A stretch of DNA of 64,000 bases from Pegea sp. RAD2-039 (taxonomy: Eukaryota > Chordata > Thaliacea > Salpida > Salpidae): positions 1,426,001 through 1,490,000 of the forward strand of contig JAQGEQ010000071.1 in the NCBI GenBank assembly GCA_034620365.1, given 5' to 3'. The number at the start of each line of letters is the position of its first letter. Positions within the stretch are counted from its first letter, which is position 1. The notes below the pieces were generated by a model. It was not told where the DNA came from. It saw only the letters and a program-made list of their open reading frames with translations, and made no database searches. This document shows, in pieces, positions 1 through 15,000 of the stretch. Position numbers and translations under genes: made by a program.

Positions 1-3000
1 GTAGAAAAGTAGTTGTATCTGTTTGACTAGTTTTTCTTGAAAATCTTTGTCGAAATGTAGGTTTACGGCTATTTCTTGAATTAAATGATGTACTAGTCGG
101 CTGAAACCATTTGTCACGAAAGGTTTTTTTTGCTCCTGACAGCCTAAATATTTATATTTTGTAATTGTATGACAGTTATACATATTTACATATATTTATG
201 TATTTATATTTACATCTAAACCTGTGTTTATACAGTGTGCTTAGATAACAATTTTGATTTGGCCATCAATTCATAAGTCATTATTTTCAAACTTTGTAGA
301 GAAGTAATAGTTCATAACTACTTATATAAAAGAGCTTAAACCTAACTAACCACACAATTGATGAAACTATTTCTTGTAATTATGTTAAGCTACAATAGTT
401 AACACAGTTAACAATCTACAAGTTCTTCTTAGCAAATTCAGAAGTTTTAAAGATTTTTTCATTAAATAAACTTTATCAATTAATCAGATCTAACCTAAAG
501 TTTTATTTTTCCCTATTTTCAATCTTAACAAATTTCAAGGATTGTCAAAATATCGTTTCAAACTTAACTTCATTTTCCATTTTCGATGTGAAATTGTTAA
601 AAACCACACAAAATCATATTGGCTTTCAAATCTAAAACTCAGCTTCTAAATAATTAATAGCTTATATGTAGAATAGATATTTTTACTAAAAGCAAATCTT
701 CTATTTTATAGTTTTTCTTGATGCTAAAGTACAAAGCATTAAAATATAATTAATTGTTGCTTGCATTTTTCCAAATTTGTTAGTACTTCTAAGCAATGTT
801 TTTGTTTGAAAATAATCTATTAGTTCAAACATTGCCCAAAACATTATCTACTAAATTAAGAAAAAAACACTTTGTAAAGTATCTCACGATGATGCGGATG
901 ACTGCCCGTTGATTAAAGCAGCTGCTCTTGCATGCAAATAAGGCTGCCAGGTAGCAACAGATGTTGATTTACGATCAGCAGCGTAGCACCTCCACATGCA
1001 TTGAATGAGATAAGCTGCTGGCTGACGTCTTCTTGCAAAATGCTTTTGTCGATGTTGCTCTTGAACTTTTAACGCAAATCCTGAACCTAAAATACCCTGG
1101 AATCATTAATATTCATTAATTTATAAGTTAAAATAACTTTTAATAATTATAATTTATATTATGATAAGTTTCGCTGGTGATTAACTTTTTACATCTTAAT
1201 TAAATCTTTTGTATAATAGCTTAGAAAAACCAAAAAAGTTATTAAACTTGTTTCTGATGATGACATTAATTGTATAAACTTCAGTTAGGGTTACTAAATT
1301 CTAGCTGAAAATGCTTACTGCAGGCAACGCAAAAAATGAAATTCCCAAAATTGCAAAGCAACTGGCGACAAATCGGCCAAGAACAGTTTTAGGGTACTTA
1401 TCTCCATACCCAATTGTAGTCAAGGTAATCTGTAAGCAGTTTGATTTATTATTTCAAAGTAGTTTTTTTGAGTAAAACTGTGAAATTAGTTTTGAGAGTG
1501 TTTAGTGAGATATTATCTGATATGAAATGGCCACTTAAATCGAATTTAATATCACCAGTTTTAAAATAAAATATTTCAACAACTTTTTAACTGAAACATT
1601 TTTTTACACTTGTTTACCCACTAAACAATTGCCTCATAATCTTCATTATTTTCTCTTCATTAAAAATTAAATTGCATTAAAGATTAAACATTATATGCTT
1701 ACTAGACCCCACCATAGTGCATCTGCTAAATTTGAGAAGTGAAGATCATTTGCATCTTTTTCGGCTTGATACACAAAAAATGAAGCAAATACCAAAGCAA
1801 GAAAACCAATATACCACGCTGTAAGTAGCTCCTGAAATTTTTATGAAGCTTTCTTTTTAGAATAAATTGTTTCTTATTTTATAAGAGTACGATTTAACTG
1901 CCACATGAGTAGTCACTATGAACGTAAGTTATATAAAGTAGAATAAATATACAGATCCAACTTGAAATTTCACCAATAATTGAAAAGAGTAATAAATTAT
2001 TTAAAAATATGAGCTGATGCAGCTTAAATTTTTACAGTTCTTAAATTAGAGGATTTATTTTAATCACAAAATTTATTTAGATAATAAAGAATCATTTATC
2101 TTAAATTTTGAAGTGATCAAAACTTAAAAGAATATTTGAAGCAATATCAATAATTTAATTCTTTAAATGAAAAGGATTAAACCTCCTTGGTATTATGTTA
2201 CTTAATTAAATTAAGCTTAAAAATGTTGTTTTTCGAGATATTTTTACAAACAAAATATTAGAGTTAATAGAATATATTTACATAGCTTTGAAGTTGTAAT
2301 TTAATGTTATTATAATAATTTTATTAGCACTACCTTCAGTTAATGAAATACAGATGAAGACCAAAATTACATTACAAAATAATAATTAAAAATAATTGTA
2401 TATCCTTTTTCACTGTGACTCTGTTGGTTTTTAATCTAATCTTATATGTACAAAGCTACTTATACAAAGGTTGTTCAAACAAATAGAACAATTTCAAGCT
2501 TACTACTAAAAAATTAGTTTTTCTTGAAACGTTAAGTTAAATTAAAATGTTTAAGTTATTTAAAGTTTGAAATTATACTTTGCTATGGGCTCTAACTACA
2601 GAAGAGAGTAATTTCCAAGTCCCACATCTTCGGTCCATTCGAACCATTCTCAGTATTTGAAGAAATCGTAGAAACCGCATTCCAGTTGCAAGGAAGACAT
2701 TATTTTGAGTTCCTAATCCTATCACGACCAATGATGCAACTACAACCAAGATGTCTAAAGATTGAAGAAATCTCTTTACTCTTTTTGTGCATTATTATTT
2801 TTAGGGCTTAAAACAATCACTAAACTATTTACAAATTTTGATTTAGCTTATACTTTTATATACCTTTTCGCTAAGACAATTTTATTTAGAATAATTTATT
2901 CAATTTGATAAAAAATCAAAACATGCTTTAAAAAATAAATAAAGTTATTTTTTATGTAAACCTCCAATATTAAGAACGAATAATTTACTTTTTCATCAAA

Positions 3001-6000
3001 TTATTCAACTGAGATAAAATTATATAAGTTATCCTAATTATTTTTCACTATTTATAATACTTGTTTTACTGTATAACTTATTTAATAAATATAATAAATG
3101 CTTATGCAACAAAGATTATTTTTTTTAGTAGTTTAGTTTAAAAATCGTTGACTTAATCTTAATTTTAGAAAAATGATTTCTTAAACTTAAGTGGAACTGG
3201 CATTTTAAAATATTAGTGTTTATTATCGAAAAATGGCTTATTAACAACATAATTTCTTGTTTTTTTGTATCATTGCTGCAAAATTGTTGATTGTTGGCAG
3301 ATTCATATTCTTCTTTGCAAATCTTACTAACAAAGATTATACATGTCATATTAACAAGATTAAAACATTTGAAGAAATTATTGGTGTTCTCGCATAAATA
3401 TTTTCACTTCAGTTTATAATAAATATACAAGGCTCTAAAAATTACAAGAATACTTTTTTTTTGATGAAAACTTCCTTTTTGTTACATCGACATAACGTAT
3501 GTATGGCTTATTTACTATCAGAATAAAAAGGGAATTTTTTACGTTTTACAAAAAATAAAACTTACAAATGAAAGTTTTAATTAGTTCTTCCGCTAAAGCT
3601 ACATTAAAGAATGAATTAAGAAAACTATTTTAAAGATTGCATGGTAATTGCCTGGTAATTTTTTAAGGTTAATTAGTTCTTAGTAACTGTATCCATTAAA
3701 CTGAACACTTGTATTACTGATTCAATAGTTTCAAAAGATCAAGATAGTTTATCAACTCTATACAGATTTCTTTAAATTGAAAAAAATAAATAACCAAAGT
3801 CTATTTTTAAACTTTTAAATTTATACTTAAATCTTTTAATAAATAATGAAATACAATATATACTGAAAGATAATGTATGCCATTTATAAATAAAAACATT
3901 GTCTTTATTGATTTTGGTAACTTGTAGCTAAAAATATGAAAAATAAATGTTATTCAAATAATATTTATATTTAAACCTTTCTTGTATTGTAATTTTTTAA
4001 TGTATAAATTGATTATTTCATGATCTGTGTGAACCGATTTGAGAGAAAAAGTAAGATCTTATATGTTATATTCATATTAATAAAAACTTTTGTTCAAATA
4101 AACTTCAAACACTTATAGCAATTATGTGACCTTTAAATATACAATCGTTTGAATGACGAATTTTTTATTCAAAATTCGGTTCAACGTAGAGCTTCAATCA
4201 ACTTATAATTATTAACTTCGTCAAATGATCTATTATCCAAGCGTTTACTCGTCAAAGTTAACTTCTAATACCAATATTATCATGAACTTTAAGTAGGTAT
4301 AATTCAATCTAATCTTTTAATCAACCTAAAAAAGGTCATTTTGCTTTTTAAAAGCCTTAGTTTTCTTGAAAAATGATAAAAACTCAAAAAATATTTTACA
4401 ACATACCAATGATAGAGAACGGCTTGCGGCAAAAGCGTAAACGGCCAATTACACCGTGGTATCGGACTCTACATCCAGCACTCCAAATCCTTGCAGCAAG
4501 TTCAACAGCAAATAACACCATAATTGCAATTTCCTGTTTCAGAATAAATTTTAAATACTTTTAAGTTTTACATTAAGCAGCTTATTAAATTATATTAAAT
4601 AAATTACATCCATGTTTTAAGATTACAATTTAATAACATTTTCAAAAATTATCAAGTTGTAATAAAAAGATAGAAGAATAAAGATTTATTTGAAAGTTGA
4701 ATGTATAAATAGAAAAAAAAGACAACTTCTTGTTTGGAGCGTAAGTGATTAGTCGTTTAAATTAATCGTACATTGTGCAAAAATATGTTTATTTATTACA
4801 GTAAACGCGAGAAGAGTACTTGAAAAGAGTACCTCTTGCTAACATACATTCTCAAAAATGATAACAAATTAATAAGATGTCTAACTGAATTAAGTTTAAG
4901 TGTAATGTGACTACGTAAAGCATTTAAATCTACTTTCTTGTTTTATCTTAACTTTTCTAAAAAATGAAATTTAGACAAGGACTTACGAGGTAAAAAAGAG
5001 GACCTCCAACTTTATCTTTGTAATCTTTCATTGTCACGAGCACAGTTAGTCCCAGACATGCAAAAACCAGTACAAACCTGAAAATAGTAATATAAAAAAT
5101 AAAGTCTTCGTTAAAATATTTGTGAATTAGTCGATATCAAATTATTATTCTGTCAGAAATTCTTGTAGAGATATGAAAGCTTGCTTAAATTTCAAAATGA
5201 TAGACGAGTACTTATATTGTTTATAAATAAAAGTTTATAAATATCAACTTAAGCTCATTACATAAAACTTATAGGTTGCCATGTTTCTCAAGAGCTTATT
5301 GAAATTATTTATTGAGTTTACTCGTTAGGTTAAAGTAATAAGTAAACAGTTTTAATATACTGAATGAATACTTTTTTGTACAGTTCAATTAAGGAGCAAG
5401 AATCTCTTTAAAAATTATTTTATCAAAACAAAATATTTCCAAACTTTTAATAAAAGTTTTTATAGTTTTAGGTTCATTGATATTTCCATATCTTTGAAAC
5501 TAAGTCTTTAGTTTTCCTGGTTTTACTTGCTAAGTTTTTACTATATTTGCTTTATTCTTTATAGTTCTTATAGTGATGAAACCTAAAAATTCTCTTAAAA
5601 GTTGAAAATTGAAACATAAAAACACTTGATATAAAAATTTACTTTTATGTGACTTTGAGCATTTTTTAAATTTTCAATTTATGATCTGTAAAAAAGCTGT
5701 AGGGTAAAATACTCAAATGTTTTTGAATAGTAAAAAAGCTTTTTTTCAAATAATACAAGAAATAAGCAATTGTCATAAGGCATTCGTAGTAAAGCAATAA
5801 AAACGTCTTCTTAAGTTTCATAATTTTGAAAATTTGTTTAATTTTTCAATGCAGAAACTAAACTTGTAAAACTTTTTTATGCCAAGTATATTAGTAATTG
5901 GTAATAACTACATTCACTCTTGTGATATCATTATATTTTTGTGAAACTATTTACGCTTTTCATGAAACAGCTTCTATTTCAGTAATCAGAAAACTAAGAG

Positions 6001-9000
6001 AAACTGAAAAATAACTGGCACTAATATTTATCTAACTTAGTCTTACACCACACAATGGTAAATTATTTGATAACTCCGAGGCTGTTCCAAAAAGTTGTAT
6101 GTTGCAAACTGGAAACGTCTGATAAAAACATAAAGAAAATATGAAATAATACTTCTTGAAAGCTACAAAAAGACAATTTCTACAATCTAATTGTGATCAT
6201 AACTATTTGACTAATAAAATATTAATGTCCTTTATGTATTTTACTATAACTTTACTTCAAGCTCTAATGTTACCCAAATCTCATTAAGTAAACTCTTATA
6301 GAATTGTATTTCAAACGTCTAGATAAAGATAACTTTAAAGAATCAATGAAAATATGAACAAATTTATAAATATTAAGGTTTAGATTTTATGACTAAAGAT
6401 TTTGAACTCCTATAAAAATAAGAGATTTTACAACTTGATTGAAAAACTCAACATTTCTAGCAAAAACTTACCTGTATCTAGTATTTCGTACTACTGGCTT
6501 AATTGGCCTTCCTAAGAGCGTATAACGCTTTTTAAATTCATGATGACATGTCCGGCAGTTACTTTTGGGACAGCTTTCTTCGGGAATAGTAGATTGACTC
6601 AATGCTGATGGAAGGTTTGAGAAACGAATAGAAGCAGAAGGGACTTCAAGGAATGGATTTGGCTCAGAAAGTGTTCGATATTTATCAGAAGACGTGAGAG
6701 ACATTGAAGGCAACTGTAGATCTACGATAGGTTCTTTTTGCGACATTGTTAAGTCCAAACGGACACAAATTGAGTTTATACTTTCAGTTTTAATTTTACA
6801 AAAAAAAGTTTACAAGTAATTAGATTGTAACCTGCTAATAAAAGTATTTAAAGAAAACTTTTTTTTTTCAACACACAGAAAAATTCTCTCAAATTTTTTA
6901 GTGGTAATGATAATTGCTTGTATCTGTGAACTTTTAATACTTGGCAGAAATTATTATATTGTAAAGCATATTCAAATTCAAAAAATAATAATACGCTGTC
7001 AAACAAGCAAGATTTTCATCAAGTACTTAAACTCTAGTTTCACTTTAGCTAAAAATTTAGTCGAAACATATCCCAGTAATGAAGTGAATATCTATGAAAA
7101 ATGGAAAAATCTTAACGATAAAAACTCTTTATCAGGGTGTTATTTCATTATAAATTACGCTTAATTGAAAAACATTGTATTCATCAGCAATCATTAACAT
7201 AAACTATACAAGACTAAAATTTGACTCTGCAATTGTCATCTATTTAAATTTGCTTATACCGTGTGATAAGCTTTTATCATACTATTCAATTTTTTTACAA
7301 CAATCAAGTGTTTGAAAATTCCATTTTTTCATGAAACTTTGAACAGTTATCAATTCAATGAGACAAATTAGATTTCAAGAGCTAATACTAATTATGAGAC
7401 TGCAGCAATTACAGTTAAGCATCATTTTGTTAAAAAAACAGAAAACTTTAAAACACATATAAATCGACTATAGACAATCATTTTTCTGACAAGTTAGAAA
7501 CAGAAACACAACAATCAAGAACTTAATTGGTAGATAAATAATGCAGGTTATTAAAACCAGCCGTTAGATGGTGATTACTTCACCAAAAAACACCAAATCA
7601 AGTAAAACTAATTTTAAAAATTATATTCAAGAATTTAAGAAACTAAAAATCTGTTCATCAGTCGTAAAATTACAATCTGGGTTAAAAAGACCCTTAATGT
7701 TCTGTAACAGCCTTTTACTTCAAGTAAATATGTTTCTGCTTTCTTAAAAATATAAAAGCCTTCTAAATATTTTTTATAATTGAATCTAATATAAATCATT
7801 TAGAGCAACTTGTTTTCCTTTAAATGGCGAAACTATTTTAAAAGAATCAAAATTAATTTCTTAAAACTGATTTAAAAAGTCTTATTGCTGATATCATCAA
7901 ATTTTTTGTTCTCTTGACATCTTTGTTGTAAGAATTAAACTTTATCAATGACAGATTTTTTTAAGTTACAGTTTTACAAAACCATTTTACAAAAGTATTG
8001 AGCTAACCATAATCTATTTTATCTTAATTTATTATTTATACAGAAACCTTTACTGTTATTCAAAAATAAGCTGCAAAATCGAAGTATAATTTAGGCATAT
8101 GTTTTTGAGTTTTTTTCATGAAAATTCTGTAATAACCTTAAATGAACAAAGCCTTTATTTGGAATATTGATTTTATCAACTATTGAAAGTGATTTTGAAC
8201 TAGTATAGTAATAAAAGTCATTGTGACTGTTGTAGATTATATAAAAAATTTATTTGATTAGGGATGACTTTTGTATAATAAACTAACTTAGCTCAGTGTT
8301 GCATTATACCTCTCGTCAAATTTCAACAAAAAACTTTTATTAGTTCTAAAGTTTGCTGAAATGATTTTTCATTATACAGTTCAATACTGTTGAAGCTAAA
8401 ATAGTAGCAAAAGCTAAATACCATGCCAGTTCTAGTATTAACAAACCATTAATATGAGCTTTAATTTTAATAATCTTTTAAGTTTTAATAAGTGCCAAAA
8501 CACGTTTAAATTTTTGTAGAAAATTTGTTAAAAGATTGTACACAACTAATATTACAAGCCTTTATATGCTCAAATCAAATTTTTCTGACTATCAAAAGCA
8601 AGATTTAAAATTTTTCCATACCGTGTGATCATCTTTTATCATACTATTCATTTTTTTGAACCATTTATATATTATTTTTGTTTAAAAGACTCAAAAAATC
8701 AGTGAGTAGTATAATCAAGTGTTTGAAAATTCCATTTTTTCATGAAACTTTAAACAGTTATCAATTCAATGAGACAAATTAGATTTCAAGAGCTAATACT
8801 AATTATGAGACTGCAGCAATTACAGTTAAGCATCATTTTGTTAAAAAAACAGAAAACTTTAAAACACATATAAATCGACTATAAACAATCATTTTTCTGA
8901 CAAGTTAGGAACATAAACACAACAATCAAGAACTTAATTGGTAGATAAATAATGCAGGTTATTAAAACCAGCCGTTAGATGGTGATTACTTCACCAAAAA

Positions 9001-12000
9001 ACGCCAAATCAAGTAAAACTAATTTTAGAAATTATATTCAAGAATTTAAGAAACTAAAAATCTGTTCATCAGTCGTAAAATTACAATCTGGGTTAAAAAG
9101 ACCCTTAATGTTCTGTAACAGCCTTTTACTTCAAGTAAATATGTTTCTGCTTTCTTAAAAATATAAAAGCCTTCTAAATATTTTTTATAATTGAATCTAA
9201 TATAAATCATTTAGAGCAACTTGTTTTCCTTTAAATGGCGAAACTATTTTAAAAGAATCAAAATTAATTTTTTATTACTGATTCAAAAATATTATTGCTG
9301 ATATCATCAAAGCTTTTGTTCTTCTTGCAAACAAACTTTGAAAGAAGGATTTCTTAGGTTTTAGTTTTTAGTTTTTTTGATAAAGAACACAGGTCAAAGC
9401 AATAAATTGACCCAGCTGGATGTTTCTTAAACTGTATGCTCTTGGTGAGATTTTAATCAGTATCTCTAGTATTACAAATCAAAGCTTTTTTCGCGATGTC
9501 AGGCGACCAGCCAGCATAATGATGGTATTAAAGATCAAAAATTATAAAGGCGTTTTGAGAAGAAAAAAAAGCTCATCAAAAATTGTTCATCAGTCGTTCA
9601 AAATGTATCTAGGACTTCTAATGATGAAAAGGCTAGATAAAAGCAGTAAAGTCGCCCAAAAAAATATGCCTTATTACATAGCTTTGAAATATAGACGCAT
9701 GGGAATTTCTTGAACATTTCAATTAATGAAGATTATAGAGAGAAGTATTCTGGATTTAAATGTGTTTCTTTTTTATAGTAATTAACGACCATGACATAAA
9801 CAACACTGATTATAAACATTTTAAAAACTTTACATACTATTGTTTACAATGGATTATTTTTTACAATACACGTATTTGAATTTAGTAAAATAAAATCTTA
9901 ATAAAAATATTCGAACTTTACAGGCATAAAATCACTTTTCAATGATAAAAATTATCTATTTCTTTACCAATACTTTTTCTGGCTGTGATAGATATTAAAT
10001 AAACTTTTTGAGGTTAAAAATTGATTTTTTTACTTTTTGTAATATATTTTTTATAAGGCGTTTATGAACTTCTTAAGATGGTGGTTAGTTTTTGTATGAA
10101 TATTTTATAATTTTACAAGAAGAACATTTACAAGAGATAGTTATAGTGTGCTAAAGTTGATATCTTACAATTAGTAATCGCAATTAACGAATTTTTGCTA
10201 TTAAAAAGACTTGTGAAAACTTTAAAAGATGCCATGAAAACTTTAATTGTTTACTTAAGTCTATAAAGTTTCAAAATTATCATAAAAATGTTATCTTCTA
10301 TTAAATTGGAATTACTAAGTGCTTTTTGATCAATATTCAACAACAAATTTCAACTTTTATAGTTAATCATTACAGTTTGCATACATTAAAGATATGCAAT
10401 CATTTAAGTGGAAAAAATCTAAAATTTTATAGTTATTATGTTTAAGTGAAATCTGTAACGTTAGTTGTTTGCTACGTACTACAAAATTTGAAAAAAGAAA
10501 CTTAAAATATACTGTCGCGTATGAAAAGTAAATTAATAACAAAATTTTTACTTACAGTATGTTAAAATAAGTTTTCTTTAATCAAAATTTTGCAAGTTCA
10601 CTTAACTACAATAATATAATTAATATATTTGCTGAAACACTCATTTTCAATGCTTTCAGCAAAAACACAAACAAACTAACAAAACACTGGTCTGCATACA
10701 ACAGAATATTAAGCTGTAAAAGCACTCAAGTGAATCGGAAAAATTTGCAAAAACGTAAAGTCAGAATCGGCTAGCATTGCTACAAACGATGCTCTGAAGG
10801 CTAATGATTTCAGCACAATACATCTATTATTAACGTACATGACGCTGGTACAAACTCTCACGACTAATGGAAAAATAAAGAAACAAGTGACGTCGTCGTG
10901 AACTTATCGTAAAAATTTCTCGTTTTGCAGTGATAAATTTTTGTTTCGGGTTTTAGGTAACGACCATCTGTCAAAAGATTATGACAACAAAATAATGTTC
11001 TAGAGTTTCGTATCGCTATAGAACTTCGCTTTTTTTAATAAATTAATTTTAAAAATTACATAAGGTGGTTTATATTTTAACCTAGATACTTTATAGTTGA
11101 TTTTTATAGATTGTATGTTTTAATCACGTAAGTCTGAGAAGTCTGAATTCTATTTTAAAATCTGTTCAAAAACAGCTTAAATACACAGACTTTATGTCAT
11201 CATTTAATTACATCGTCAAGTATATATTTAATAAGATTTTTGTTAGAAGAGAACACTTTACAGTTAAAACGAGCATATTTATAATTGCTCTGCTAACAAA
11301 CTACTAACAACTACTTAATAAAGTTTTGCTATAATTTTCAAAAATTATTACTTTTAATTCTGCAACTGATTATAGATTATTAAAAGTAAAAATTCACCAA
11401 AAACTGACTGAAATTAAACATTTAAAAGAAAAACACATTCAAACACATTAGAAACTACACTTTCTACGATTTTTTTAATAAAAGTTCAAATTAAACGCCA
11501 ATTTATTTGATTTATTTCTAAACATTGAGTAGAAACTATCTTATATTGCTATTTTACTAGGTTTTTCGTGGAAAAGAATGACACATCAGTAAAAATGTCT
11601 TATTTAAATACTGTTTGTTTTACAAAAAAAAGAAGGTTTTTCCAAAATTGAGGAACAAGTTTTTAGGTTTCAAACTTAATTAAAACTAAAATAAGTTGGT
11701 AAATAAACGAAAATAGCAACAGTAAACTTTAAGTGAAAGCAAGACAACTGTAAAATTAAAAAAAGATGTTATTCTTAGTGAATAACATATACTTAATCAA
11801 ATATTTAATGCATCTATATAAAACAAAGACTGATAAAATGAAGAGTAAATTCTAGTTCCTTCTAACACAATTGTATTAGAATAAATAGTTATTCTCAATG
11901 TAATAAACATCAAATTATAGATAATTGTTTTTAAAGCGCCACAATCTCTTCAGTAGTAAGAACATTTCAAATAAAATCAAAATATTTCATCTGAATACAA

Positions 12001-15000
12001 ATTATATATTACTATCAAAAATTTATTGAGCAAAGATTTGTCTGCTCTTACATCTAAAAGACTTTATAATCTATTTACTCATTTCTTTTTAAAACTTAAA
12101 ATGTACTTCTTTTGTAAGTTGACTAATTGTTAACTAACAGTTTTCTGTTTATCTTGAAATGGATCAAAAACTGATCTTACATTCTGACCTACATTACATT
12201 TTTTAGGATTAATGGTTTTAAAAATCATTTCTATATTAATTTCAAAAAGTCAGTCCCTATTATAGTATTCTCATATCTTTTGATGCGCGTATCAAGTATC
12301 GAGCCAAATCACATGTTTATCACGATTAGTTTAAAGTCCTAATATTTATTGAACCAATCAAATTAAAGTCTTTAGGTATTTCAAAATATCATACTTTCTA
12401 AAAACTAGAAAACTCAGTTTCTTTTTCAAGTAAAAAATATAGTGAGTGTCATTCAAACTGAGTGTTGTATATTGACTGCAACAATATTTCATAAAACATT
12501 TGGAAATATTCTAACTTAAAACTCGTTTATTTATTTTGGTTAAATCTCTATACTTAAAGATTACACCAGAAGATTAATTATGCAAAAAATTTCATTTTAA
12601 CAAAATGTTAAGTAAATTAAATTATATTAAATCTTTTTATAAAAGTTTTGTGATTGTGTTCATTGACTCTTTATCGCTTCTAGTGGTTAAAACTGTCAAC
12701 GTAAATAACTTAATATGATGCTTTATAGTATTTTATTTAAGAAATAGTTACAAGCAGTGGCTTAAATGCTCCAACAGTTTCATTTTATTTTAGTAACTAG
12801 AGATTATCTACCACTTTTTATTGCAATGAATAATTTTTTCCCCATATTTTAAGCTAATTAGGAAGCTAGTTAATTGGAAAACATTATTTGTACAGCTTTT
12901 TCGTATTAAATTTCCGTAAATTGAAAAAATTCTACTTTAAAAAATCACGTTTTATTGTAATAATTTCCAAAGCATGTCAATGCATAGTTTTTATTGAAAC
13001 TACTATCAAGTAGCATTAATATCATATTTTTAATACGTAAGTGATGGTTTAGTTTCATATTTTTATCTATTTTTTTGATATACTTTAATTGGAAAAAAAC
13101 TCTACATTGAAAAATAAACTATAATTATTCACTGGTACAATATTGTATAAATCACCAGATCTATTAATATAGTAGTGTGTAACATTTAGTAGAAAGATTT
13201 TTCTAAGGTTTTTCATTATTGCTAAAATAAAATATCTTCTGCAACTAAAAAACAACAATTTTCAACAATTTGTTTTCAAGTATAACTTCTTATCAAACTG
13301 TAAACTGATCATCCAACATTAAGTATCACAAAAATAGAGCTTAAATTAGAACATAAACATCATATAAAATTAGCTCAATACAACCTTTGTAAAGTTTACA
13401 AAACAACCACAAAGTGATATGCATGATTATTGTATAAGGCAGTATAAAGTACAAAAACAATGTTTAAATTTAGATATCAGTAGAAAGACAAATTTCGATA
13501 ATGATTTTTTACATGTTGGACCTTAAATTAAATTAGATAATTTGCTCTAGCTTTGCTTTTCAGCTGTTTTACTGCTCTTATTTTCACTTTGTTTTATTAT
13601 GTGCATAAATATGTAGCATTTTTAGACAAAAAAGTTTTTTAGTTATGAAATAATTCTTTCATTAAATACCAAGCAATTAAATAGTCTCACAGCTACTGAC
13701 TAAAAGTATCTGCAAATTAACGTTGATTACATATTTCATCACCTTCTGTTCTGATTTTCTAACTTAAAAATTGAAATTAATAATCAACACATGTAGACTG
13801 AGAAGAAAATATTTCTGATAAACTATAGTAGGGCTAAATTCATACTTCTGTAACAGTAAACTTATTGAACACAAAGCTTTTCAAAGTGGTCAATTAATTT
13901 CAGAGATTTAATCTAATAAAGTATTACACAGCTCATATTGCAAATAGCAATTAGTCTAAAAGTAGATATAGCAGGAGATATACCTATATAGTTTACTTTC
14001 ATTTTGTACAAAGATATTTATTTGAATTTTGGGCCTGAAGAGAAAGTATCTGTGTACTGAAAGAGCTCATGGCGAATTAAAGTAAATAAATAATTATTTT
14101 ACATTATAAATTATCTGACTTAAAAATGTATGTGAATACCGTGATTTTAGTATATAAACGTAAAACTGTTTAATAATGACTTCTACTGAGCTATTTTTTA
14201 TGATATTAAGCTGGTTTTAAAAGCAATGTAATGTTATTACTTGGAATTAAAACGTTTACCTAGTAATAAGATAATAATAAGACTCGTTTAAAATTACCAT
14301 GAGACTGAACAATTTTGATGTATTCTTTAAATTAGATGACTTGAAAATTAATCGATTATTTTATATATTAGCTTGAAAAAAAACTAAAGTTTTATCTTAT
14401 TACTCTTTATAAACTAGAAAAATGATTGAAACAAATGAAGTTTGGTTGAAGTCTGATTTTCTCTACCACAAAATTTAAAGTCATAAAGTTTGCATATTAC
14501 TAACAAGTCGTCAATGACTTTTTCTATTGAATGTAATGCCTGAGCAAAAGTAGAAGTATTTGAAATTGTTCAAGCTTGTAAGATATTAAACTGAGATTTG
14601 TTTGTAAAAAACTTCCTAATTATTTATAAAGCAAACTTGCCAGTATAATCTTCTATTTTTTAGTGAGAAAAATGTTAAAGCTAAGATCTTGCTCACTAAA
14701 ATCATATGCTCTATTCCTTTTCTTTAGATATTGTTTTGCTGTAAATGTGTCTACTTTTTATACAGAAATCATTTATAATAATACAAGAGTTATTTTTACC
14801 AAAAATATTGAAATGAAATCCTTAGTTAAAGAATAAAACCAATACTAACGTTAGTAAATGGTAGGCGAGTGATAATGATGAGAAGTCTGGGCGCTCAAGG
14901 AAGTTGAAGATCGCTGTTTTGACTCTTCGAATTCGATTTCTTCGTTTTGTTGGCGGATTGTAATAGATTGGTTTGCCATGTAAGCTAATTTTTCTTTGCA

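Noticed and set aside
4373-4564. 63-codon plus-strand ORF
   Set aside because: It is antisense to the KCNQ S2 exon (4407-4533).
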